Position numbers and translations under genes: made by a program
Part shown: piece after piece, positions 40,401-52,195 of the stretch
How positions within the stretch are numbered: the first letter of the stretch is position 1
How the letters are laid out: each line of letters begins with the position of its first letter
Notes under the pieces: model-generated
Databases searched by the model: none
What the model was told of the DNA's origin: nothing
What the model saw: only the letters and a program-made list of their open reading frames with translations
NCBI GenBank assembly: GCA_010645155.1
Contig: CM021320.1
Location: forward strand, 605,680-669,679
From: Tigriopus japonicus
Lineage: Eukaryota; Arthropoda; Copepoda; Harpacticoida; Harpacticidae
DNA: 64,000 nt
Reading direction: 5' to 3'

Positions 40401-43400
40401 AATGGGTATTTAATCTTAAACATTATTCACACTTACTGGTTCCCTTGTTCCACTCGACATTGAGTTTTGATGATGTTTTGCGTGGACTCAATCATAGCAC
40501 CGAGAACCACTCTACGAAAGACTCCACCGTGTGCTACATTCACGTAGTTCATAAAGGCTCTCGTATCACTGTATAAGAGGACGTTCTCCTGAGATTTGAG
40601 CCAAATGAATTTTTCGATGATATTGGTAACCAGTTTCTTATATATCACACTGATGATGGTGTTCTCCACTAGTTTATTCGTTCCCATTCCTTCAGTCGAG
40701 TCTCGGCCAAAATTGCTTTGATACGATACGCTCAGTTCTTGAGTAGTTTTGGCAATGCGTTTTTTGAGTCCGGGATACTCTATTCACGGAAAAGAAAATG
40801 AAACCACTCAAAATGTAAAAAAACGAGATTTGGGCCTTTGAAGGCCATACCTGGATTAGCAGAAGAACCAGTGGGCGAGTTATTGTAATGATTTGGACCA
40901 ACGTTGCTATTCATCATTCCACTTGGACCAAAAGAAGCCCCTCCAGAACCTAGTGTTCCTCCGGTAGCCGTAGAAGTGGGATCCACACAGAATCCCAGAT
41001 AAGCATGAAAGAAGCTCAAGAGGAAGGCAATATCCCTCGTGTTGACGAGAATGCAAATGAAGCGTTTGAATTGAGCTTTGTCGTACCAAAGGAGACGCGA
41101 AAGCAGAGAGATGGCCTTGGTACGTTGGGCCTCAAGGTTAGGACATGGTTTGACACCCCCACCAGCTCCATTTGGAGCCTGACTTCCCTCAAATGATGCC
41201 TGTTGCTGTTGCTGCTGTTGTTGGTGCTGTTGTTGTTGTAACAAGGAAGGTTGTTGCATCACGCACCCATGAGGGCAGCCAAAGATTTTGAGCAGCCTAA
41301 AAAAGAGATAGGGCACCACGTGTAGTGTACATACAGTAGAAGCTTCCTTGGGAATGAAATAGACATCTGGTCCCATATCCAAATACCCTTCACCAAAAAA
41401 CGGCCTTTGGTGTACTTTCCCAACACTCTGTATTCTGTGCATCTGGCGCTGACAGACAACCTGAGTGAGGCTTCGCAGAAAAGTTTGTTCGGCTCTTTGT
41501 AACTCGAGAGAGCCCAAAGGAGTGAGCTCTTTTCAAAAGTGTCAAAAAGAAGCCAGGCATAACTAACAAGCCCCCTCACTCACACACTCGCTTGCGCCAA
41601 AAGCGTGATGGGTCACTTTCAGCCTTTTTCCGGAAATGGAACATGAGAGATGCATTGACCTACCGAACGACCACATCCATGAAGGTGTTGTGCAAGGACA
41701 AGATCCCCTCTGTGTCGTTGGGATCCTCGGCTTCGGTATCTGTCTTTTCGGATTTGCCACCAGATCGCTCTTTGTCATCCGGCGTGATGGACGAGCCCTT
41801 GAAGGAATCCTTGTTCTTCGTGGTGGTCTTGGAACGCTTCTTGGTGCTCCTCTTTCTTCGCTTCATACTCTCTTTGGTGTCCTTGGGATTCTTTTCTGGC
41901 TGTGCCTCGTCTTTGCTTTTTTCGGGCTTTCTATTTGCAAGAATTCCAAAGTCAATCAATGACGACAAGATTGAGAGTAAGGCATCACACACTCGCTTTG
42001 TGCAAACGTGCTCCCGGATTGAGATCTTGTGAAGGGCCTGAAAATAAGAACGGAGGATAAAAAACTAATGGATCGAGTCAGCGGGGAAAAAGTGGGACAT
42101 TGAGAAAAATGTGCACATTAGAACGTAAGATGGCTTTACATCATGGGCTGTCAAAGTCAGGAGCTACTAAAGCGAGACGCCCAGGTTTTTATTTTTTATG
42201 CCGATGGAAAGTGGTCTGCTTTCTTTTCTTCTTTACAACAATGGCTGGGCTTTTTGTGCCAGAATAAAGGATAAGGGTTCATTCATATGGCGAATAACCA
42301 TGATGGTAATTTCTGCGTCCTCTTTCTACTCTTGTTTCTTTCTTTAGGGGAGGTAATAGCCTCGAAATCAAAGGAGAACCTAGGAAGAATAGCACAGCGA
42401 CAAAGATGGGACATCCATCTACCTAAAAAATGGCCGTGATCAGATCCTTGAGGCACGTCCACAGTACCTCATCCATCCCTTTGCTTCCAAGCCTTCATTG
42501 GGCCTTCTTTCCAAGCTCGAATCGACCATGGCTACATACAAAATGGAGGCGAGCAATCTCAAAAGAATCCCTTCCTCCCCCTTAGACTACGTACGTCTTC
42601 TTTTGCTCGCTTCTTTCCTTCTTCTTTGGTGTTCTGCCAATAGCTGTTCGCTCTGTATAGAGGCATTCATCCATTTGCATTGATGGATTCTTGACTGCTA
42701 AAGACGAGAGAACTAAGGCCACACATCACTAAGAGCAGTTGTTGCAGCAATAGTAGTAGTAGTTGTAACAGCAGCAAAGCAGTGGTGGCAGAGTTCGGCT
42801 TGGAACGTAATAGAACTCAAACGTGGTCCTCTCTGGCATTCGTTACTGCACGTTCTATTGAGAGGACCAACAAGGCCTCAACAGTAGTCTCTGTTCCCTC
42901 GCTATGAATCCCCCTCCTTCATTCGTCGTCTTTCTGATCCTGCTTTAACAAGACAGAGAAGTAGAAGAAGAAAGACACAGAAAAGCGAACTGATGGAGAG
43001 CAATCGATTCGTCGTCGTCGTCGTCGTGGTTTTCGTCCTTGGGGTTTTGAGCGTTGTCGAATAGTGTTCTCGACGAAGTAGGTCGATGCAACTTGTTGGT
43101 TTGTGGTAGTGGTGGTAGTTATACTGATGTTGATGATGGCGATTTCTCGCTCAGATCAATCAGACAACAAAGCTTCTCGAATAACAGGGAATCGATTGGG
43201 ATGGCTTGAATTACCTTTAATAGGACGACGAAATCAATACCACCATGATGATTGATGTAGAAGGTCGAACCCGGAGCCTCGTTTTGATTGGTGGTCTGAT
43301 AGGACACCATGGAGTCGGTTCGAGAGCGATATTTGGGAACCACCATTGTGGCCACGGGAGGATCGCCTCCACTTGAGGTGGGAACCCCGATGGTTATGGC

Positions 43401-46400
43401 CGGATGTTCCACCACATCATCATCTTGGTGTTCAGAGCTGTGGTGAGAGCTCAGCTAGAAAAAAATAAAATGCCAAAATATGCATTACCAAGGACGAGAA
43501 TGGCGTAAAGATTTGGCAGTCGAGTGTTTTTCAGGCAGGATATCTCAAGGGATGCTCGTACTATCGTTCTACTGAAAGGCCTCAATTTTAGAGACCAAAT
43601 TGGATTCGATATTGGTCATCATGTGGGCTCGCCGCACTTTATTCCAATAAGTGCTTCCCCATTCTTACTAAAGTGATCAGGACTCCCCATGAAAAAGCCT
43701 GTCTCTCTTCATGTTATTATAATACCGTGTATTACGTACGTATGTTTACATTCATACGTTCACACGCGAATGTGCCTATCTAGTATCTACTGCTGTAGAG
43801 CGAGAGGCTCTTAGGCTTGGCCTTGTTATTTTTCGTTATTCATTGCATGTCAGATCTGGTTATGACGGAGACATTGATAGATCACTCAAAATATGAGGAA
43901 AACAAAGACACATGGACTGCTGAGCCAGAACCCCAGAGGATCGGAGAAAGATGGATGCTTCTCGGAGTTCTCTCTCACTCTCGGATATAATGAGAAATTG
44001 AGAATGCTGCCAACACGAGCACGGGAATAACTTAATCAGAAGCAGGATAAGGCATCTCCAGAGGCCAACGAAAAGTCTAATTACTTATATTTGCAATTTG
44101 ATCATCTCGAAAGTGAAGTAGCGAATACTTTCTTGAGTCCTAACATGACCTTTCCTGCAATGAATAGAGTTGCTTTGCCATTTTACACTAAATCGTGATG
44201 ACTCAATAACGCCGGGGAACACTTTCAAAATATTTTCTTTCCGCACATGCTCATCTTTTTTTGCTTTTCAAAAAAGTACACAAACATAGATGTGAAAATG
44301 ATTATCAACGTTTTAGACAGTTAAGCATTAGGAACAAGGAATTCAGTTCAGTTTAAAACAAATATTGTTGATAAACGGTAAAGTAAATATGCGAAGTCAT
44401 TCTACTTCAAGGGTTTTGCGGTATTTTCAAGAAGCATCTTATCCCAAGAAAAATATAAATATCAGCTTGATGGTTTCATGTTTTAAAAAGTCTTCGAGTA
44501 TGTATTGTTAGGCATTGCTACACTCGTTTGGTCATTGAAAGTCATGCTCAAGCCATCAGTTCATTTGGAGGTCCTCTTTAATTCCAAGTTTTCCCAGTTT
44601 TCCTTGCTTTTAGGAGGCTCGTTTTTCATCACGTTCGCTTTTCCCGCTTCACACTTCTGCTCGCCAAAGAATAGGGGCCAAAATAGCCAAGAAGAAAGAT
44701 AAATTATGCACTTTTGACTTCGTGTCTCGCAAACGGCGACACTGAAATCGCCCCATAAATCTCACAGGCAGAGATCTCCAAAGCTGCCTTGGACTCAAAG
44801 TTTATGCTTCACGGGCACCTCCAATTAGGCCGTCGCTGCATAATTTATTAAAGTCTAGCCTCGTGTTATGTAGTATAAATGTCTATGATTCCAGGGTGTT
44901 ATGAAAAGGTGTTCAAATTTACCGTTGACAAGGGTAAAAAACTCCAAATTATTAAAGCAGAGGTACTAAGTAAATCATTTGATAGTGGTGCCCAATATGA
45001 GGTCAACGGAAACATTGGGCCTTTTTGAGTTCAGTAAAGTGATACGTTGCTTTCTGAAAAGGGATCGGCCATCATATTTTGACAGACAAAAGAGCTCGTA
45101 AAGTTTGGGAAACTTTGGTTCAAACAAGTAAAACTCAATCTAGTTTTATTTATGAGCTCCGTAGTCTGTGGTTCAGACAATTGCAGTTTTGCTTTGGAGA
45201 AGAATTATGGAATGTGAACAAATAAAAACAAATCCAATGCACTCATCCATAGCCTCTATGACTCATCGGTCTTGGTCAATTTGGTAAATTACTGGAATAG
45301 TTTCCTGTTGTTAAAATATAAATACAACCATTTTCCCTTTCATTAATTTTCATCAGCAATGTAAGATATATATAATTTTTTTTTGACAAACTGAAACCTT
45401 AATGTGTCACAAACATTCAAGAAGTTTCAGTGTAACAACGAGTGTAGGACATGAGAGGGGAGCTCATACCTAACAGACAAGGCCATTTGTCCATTCTTGA
45501 TGGAAATGAAAAAAAGAACAGAGGAAATACCATAACGTATTCCTCTTAAATGCGTTGTTAAAGTGCTCCAGTTTGTTTGGTTCAACACTGAGATGTCGTC
45601 TGGCATTTAGATCATATAACCGCTCTTCGAAAATCAAATGCCAATAAACACATGGATCTAATTATAACTCATGCATCCAAAATGCCAACCGCTAAAGCAA
45701 CACATTTTTGTCACGTATTACTTCCACGTTTCGTTTTTTGAACAGTGAATTCTGATTTCATGTTAGAAGTCCATGATCCGAAAGTACAAGAATGCAATTT
45801 AGAGCAAAGGAAAAACAATCCCAACAAAGTCAAACTTTACAGAGCCATTCTTACCTTGTCCGGTGAGGTTTTTGGTGTGAATTCAGTCACCATAATAATG
45901 GGTTGAGCCACCATTGATTTCTTGATTCCTTTGGCAATTCGAGTAACATTGGGCGTGCTAATCTTTCGCAGACCATAGTACCTATAAAAAGTTGAATTGG
46001 ATTGATTAACCATCAGGGTACATCCAAGGAAATTTTTTTAATGTGCAATGGAAGGAAAGAAAGTCAGTCGAAGTAAACAAAAGCCCGTATGCTTTGTGTG
46101 CGTGTGAAAGCACACTTCAAGCAATTACTTTAAGTATATTTCTAGCTTCCTTTGGCGTTCTGTATCTACAACATTAGGCTTGACAGTTGCTAAGAAGCAT
46201 TTGATGTGCATCTGATGCCCGATTATAGACAAAAAAGTTTAAAAAAAGGCCAAAACTGTTGATTCAAATGTTTCCACGTTTACAAAGCATATAGGCTAAA
46301 GTTGCTTTGAGTTCTAGTTATTCATGTACATTAGAGGATGCAAATTTTGTTTTCTTTATTTACATATGTACAAAGGGTTACCAAGACTGGCTTGTTGGGT

Positions 46401-49400
46401 GGATGGATGGAGCGAAGAAAATGTCTTGGAATCACTCACCCGCTCTCCTTCAGCTCATCAATCAAATTGCTGTTTCGGATTAAGGGTAGGCAAGTTGTTT
46501 GGTAGACGTCACAGATCGGGTGGAGGGTGTAGATGAGCAGATCAGAGAGGGTTTAAGGGAACAAAGAGAAGATAAACGGGATTTCGTGGAAAGAGAAAGA
46601 GAGAGAGAAAAGAAAATAGACGATATCTTTAACGTTTGTAATGTGTGGTAGTGCGCGTATTCTGGACATAACTCAGGGGAGGGAGTGCAACTGGGGGACG
46701 ACTCGGTTGCTTTAGATGATTAATATGTACGCTACGATCTCAATTAAGATAATAGTAATCGACACCGACACCATGGGACGTTAATTATGAGATTAGAAAG
46801 GACATCGTGATAATTTGTACAAGACTATGATTTCGATGGTGTGTTTGTTAGTGGTCCTATCCGATTCACGCACTTCTGCTGCGTTTGGTTGTTTTCTCGT
46901 TTCGTCATATCGATGAAACAAGGCCCCATTTTAAGGTCTCTTTTCAACGCTCAATGAACTCTGTACAAATAACGTGAAACACCATAAAATCCATCTAACA
47001 TCAAAAATGTTATGGTTCAACAAAAAAGAGGGGAAGAAGAAGGCAATGACCGCGAGGCTTCTTGAGAAATCTCTGCAGAAAAAACGAGGGCTAACAAGAT
47101 CTCTGGGAAGGAAAGGAGGCACGTTTAACGATTTCCGACAAGAGACCTTGACTAGGCCTCTGTCCTTGAATTTCCTTGTCACCAACTGTGGCGCAAATAA
47201 CTCGACTCTTTCGAGAGTAATCAAAACGGAACAAGCCATTTCGACGAAAAAGTTCTAACCAATTGTTTCAAGTCTAAGTGTGTCTCTGGGAAGAGCAAGA
47301 GCACACTGGTTTCAATGGTGCCTACTACGTTTGTGGGCTTCTAAGTGAAACTCTAGGAGACCAATACCACCAGATGAACGCAGTGGAATGGGAACGGAAG
47401 GGAGAGTTTTATGTGAACGAGAACAGAAAATGGGGAGGAGACGAAAAACGGTCTTCACGACGACTCACCTTAAACTGGGCATGGACTTTCCCTTGACCAA
47501 GCGAGTGTTGTTTGGAAGACTAGAATTGGGATCCTCAATGGTGGCAGATTTGATAGTAGCCGTTCCACTACCGCCTTTGGCTCCACCAGAGCTCCAAGAT
47601 GTGCCAGTGAGGTGACTAGAACCAAGGTTAAAGATCCCACTGGCCTTGCGGCCAACGGCCTTCAGACCATTCTTGTGGATCGAGCCCGTGTCCGAGTTGG
47701 ATTTCTGAGGCTTAGCACTGCCACCCAGATCATGCACTTGGAGACTTTTGGAACCCGGGTACAATGGAGTGGACTTGGTTTCCTCTAGCTATTGACGAGA
47801 AACGGACAAATGTGTATTGAAGTCATGGTACGTATGAGGGTGATGCGGGTGGTGCGAAAAGTATGGGCTCATATTTTGTGCAAGATTAGAGAAGTCCATT
47901 ACATGTCCAAGCTTTTGAATCTGTGGTGACCAAAAGGAATGAATGTAGGGAACACACAAATCCCATCTAGGATTGCCATCCAGGCAGAGACCTTTGCAAT
48001 TGCAAAACTTTTTTGAACATGAAGGTCAAATCTTGGGGCCAAGCCACCACGTGCTACTATGGTCCCAAATTTTGATGTCCGCTATGAAGGCAAAAGTTCG
48101 ATCGAATTTGTCATGGCCGAGAAACTCACCAAAGATGCTGTGGGTGCATTGGGATCAAAGTCTGAGAAACTTGTGCGCGAGCTCCGACGTCGAAACGAGT
48201 CCTTGGCAGCCAAAGCCGTTGATAAGGTCGAATTCGATTGGCCAGCGACCATCTTCTCTTGCGCCAAGACAGCTGCTGCCAAAGCATTGGATGCATCGTC
48301 AGATTCCAAGGCTCTATCCGATTTGGAGAGAATCTTGGACTCGACGAAGCTCTTGAAATGCTTCAATTTTGAAACCTCGAGGCCGGTTCCGATAATGGAC
48401 TTTTTCCGTTTGCCCGTCACTTCACTGAGGCTGCACCCTCGATGATGTTTGTTGGCCGCCGCCTTAAGCTCATCCTCGTCTAATAACGGCAATTCAGTGT
48501 CCTTGCTATCTCGTTTATTGGGTTCCAGCTCAGTGGCCTTAGGTTGGTCCTCCGATACTTGAATGACCGGTATCGGAACCGAATTGCTTCTTTTCCGACG
48601 TCGTGGCCTCAAGGGCTCAAAGACGTCGTCATAGGCTCCACCACTGCTGTCATCACTGCTCTGTTGTCCCCCTCCTTGGCCTTGGCCCTCCTGAGTAATC
48701 CCCTCCATAATGCCCTTAAGCCTGTGGAACAAAAATTATGTTCCAATTTTCATGAAATTTGAAGAGACAGACCGAAGAAGTTGGGGGAATTACGCCAAGT
48801 TCTCATCAATCACAGATTCACTCAGTTATGCACTTCAGTTGCCTTTCAAAAGTTGAACATTATGGCGTATCCCTTACAATCGTAATTGGGAGAGTACGTT
48901 TACTATACGGAGCAAAATCTAATATGATTTTCTTCCGCTAGATTCAAATTCCCGAATGACTTGTTCCTCATTAAATAGCCTTAGAGATGATTGGTATGAT
49001 ATGCTTATGTAGATTTCAGCTCCTACCTTTTGTTGAGATACGTGAGGGCCCAGAAGATTCCATCTTCTCCCCAGTGCGATATGAAGAGACAACGAATAAC
49101 CGCAACGTCAAAAAAGGTCGCCAGAGAGTTCTCAGACTTTGAAGGAATCCTTGGAACCACACAAGGAGAGCTGAGCTTGTCAACAATGGGACTAGCCATT
49201 TCTTTGACATGAGGTCCTCCAATAACATTTGAACTAGCCGTACTCGTTGTATTCGTGATGCCACCAGGTGCAGTCAATGGACTGCCACTAAAAGATGACT
49301 GAGAAGCCAGGCCCGCTAGTGATGAAGTTGGGCCCCCTCCAGTCCCACTTGGAACAATGCTTGGAACGTTTGGAGCCGGCTCAATGGGGGAAGATGCAGA

Positions 49401-52159
49401 ATCCCTAAGGTGAAGAAAAGTCGAAAATATGGAACCATTTGAAACGAATGAAAAAAGCGCCCCAAGGACTTGGTCCCATCCAAGGGCATTGAGCTGCTTG
49501 GTGTCAAATATTGGAAACGGATGGCAAGGCACTCTTTTGCAGAAGCGACCTTTCAAGGCAAGCATTTCAAACTTTAAACACAAAAGCTATACTCTTACAC
49601 AGATTTGAGCAGACGCGAAGCCGAGCTGTCCACAGAATCGGTCTGAAATTGAGAGAGAAAGAGAGGGAAAAGCTCACAAGTTTTGGTCATTTCATTAAGA
49701 AGGCACACGCAGAGCTAAGCTAGCAATTACCCGTTCGCTCAATAAACTGGTAGTTTTCTCCAGGAAACGAGGTCCTTTAGGAGGAAACGGCGGTAGCGAC
49801 TCGGACGACTGTGGAGCCAATTGCACTGTGGCCTTTAGGCCCAAAATGTCTCCAATGGCTGACGTGGGAGGAGCGGACTCTCCATTGGATTCCACAACAG
49901 GTGGGGCACTCTTGGGCAGGTCTTCCTTGACATTGGGTGTAGGCAAGAGACTCCCCGCCACCACAATGCCAGCGGCAGCTGAACCTGAGGAAATCGGAGG
50001 AGCTGCAACGGCATTGGCAGCAGGCAACCCCGGACCTTCACGCTTTTTCTCGGCTGGAATGTTTGAAATAGATCGGGTCAATGGTAACTACACTTTAAAC
50101 AGCCTGACTGTGAAGAAGGGTGCCCTGACTAAATGTATGTAAATCTGATCTCGCGGCAACCGGAAGCGAGAATAATCCGATGGCTCGGATATCCTCAGCC
50201 TTCCAAGCTTGAAGTCTTGGTTGCATCGTGCCAAGCAAAAAAGTGAGCTTTCTTTGCTGAAAATATTGGCCGCCAACCGCTTTCTTGGTCTGGACGGGCA
50301 CAATTGAAAGGCAAAACGTACGATGATGAAGATGAAGAAGAGCGTGAAGTGAGTGCTTGGTGGCATCAAGTTGATTGGAAAAAGGGCATCTCATCCTACA
50401 AAAATCTCAAACTTCACAGGCAATGCAGATACGTAGTATGGGAGTCGGAGAGATGAAGAGAGGCCCAAAAAATAACTCTCCGTAAAAACAGAAGGAATGG
50501 ATAAAAACTTCAAACACACGCACACACACACAAGTTTTACATGATTAGGATACGTGAGCGTGTCTGGAAAGGCGGCTATCAAGTATGCAAAATCATCATG
50601 CATTGACAAAAGTGGCAATCAAAGGAATCAGATCGGGGTGTCAATGGAGGAAAGGATTGAGGAGGAAACGGTGTTGCAGCAGTAGTGGAGATAGAAGTAG
50701 TTGAGGTAGCAGATGTGAGCATGTCATCCAAGGGCAATCAAAAGACTGACGACCTCCACGGCACTCTGACTAAACTAGATCAAAAATTCAGGGGTTCCAT
50801 GTCTGTGATGAGTGATCCAAAAACAGACTAGGGTCAGAAAAATGGACCCCAGACCAGGCAAGACTGAATTCAAACCTAAAGCATTTGTGTACTACCACCA
50901 AAAGTATGCATATAAATGTATTAAAGACAATAGATTTAGGGACAAGGGGCGATTTGCGGGGCATCTCAAAGATGATACTTAGTGATGTGATGTGCAGGGA
51001 GGTGACTTCCAATTACATGTGATACATTGTGGGGACTTTGAGCTTCTTCTAAGTGACAGTTGTTAAGGCATTCATAAAGGGAATTTGCAGATGCTAGTCC
51101 TAAAAGCTACGGGTTGGTTTCAATCAGAGCTAAAATTTGCCAATGTTAAAAAGTAGAATCAGGGTGACGAAGGAGCTTGGATGAAATTTAGCTTTATTTT
51201 CTAAAGGTTTTATGCTTCCATAAGGGACAACTTTAAAAGTGAATTTCAAAAATAAATTCATTGCCTTGCAGGAAACAAAGTTTGGAATTCCCAAGGCATT
51301 TGAAAATTTTCCCACTTATCATTGGTCCGGTTTACTTTGAAACGATTTAGAGTGGAATGCATATTTGTCTTGACAGTATATGATTGTGCTCTGAATTTTT
51401 CAAAAAATCCATTGCAAAAGGTCTTTTCCCTAAATTATGTAAGAAGGGCAGAAGTGAAATAATCGATTGAAGGTGTGATTTGGCAAATTGGCACCTTTTC
51501 GATGACGAATATCTTTTACATTGCCAATCTTAGATTTTGACATTTCGCTTCTTAAACGTTGAAAACCAAGAAAAAGATGTGAGACAAAACATGGTGTTGG
51601 CATTAGCAAAAAACCAGACTACCTAAGTTACATATTTAATTAATCGGGGGGAAAATATGGTGACAAAAAGAGCTTTAGTAGCCATGTTGGGGACGGAGTT
51701 TTAAAAGGTGGTAGCAATCTGTTGCAGATGTAGTAGCAATAAAAGTACAGGTGGACGTACGCAAACGTGGGTTTTTATCACCAAGAGAGAGAGAGAGAGA
51801 GCGAAAGAGAGCGAAAGAAAGAAAGATCGAGTTCCTTACCGACGCGGCCCATGGCCGTGATTAGTAAACCTTTTCGGGTAATCTTTAACCATTTGCCCTT
51901 GGTTAGAATGCTGGGGCCCTTGGGTTTGGGAACGGGGCTTCCTGTCCCTGTCTGGTCTCCCTCTGCTCGATCGTGGCCAAAACACGAGGAGCAGAAAAAG
52001 ATTTAGGAGAGGTCCAACACCAGACAGTGACAAGACGGTGGATTGGAAGTAGAGGTGGTTGGTGGTGGTGGTTGTGGGTGAAGTAGAAGAACAACAAGAA
52101 GAAGTAGTAGTGGTAGAAGTAGTAGTAGTGGTTTTTGAGGTCAGTCGTGGTTATATGGT

Positions 52160-52195
<36 letters not shown>

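Noticed and set aside
41297..41517. Upstream in-frame extension of unc80 exon 14
   Set aside because: The open frame continues into the intron, but the family motif begins right at the TTTTTTAG acceptor (LLKIFGC) and phase from exon 13 fits only there.
50088..50394. Minus-strand open frames (e.g. FRLPRDQIYIHLV) between unc80 exons 4 and 5
   Set aside because: Exon 4 ends in phase 1 and joins exon 5 directly in frame; no suitable acceptor-donor pair with matching phase was seen, and the family has no such segment.
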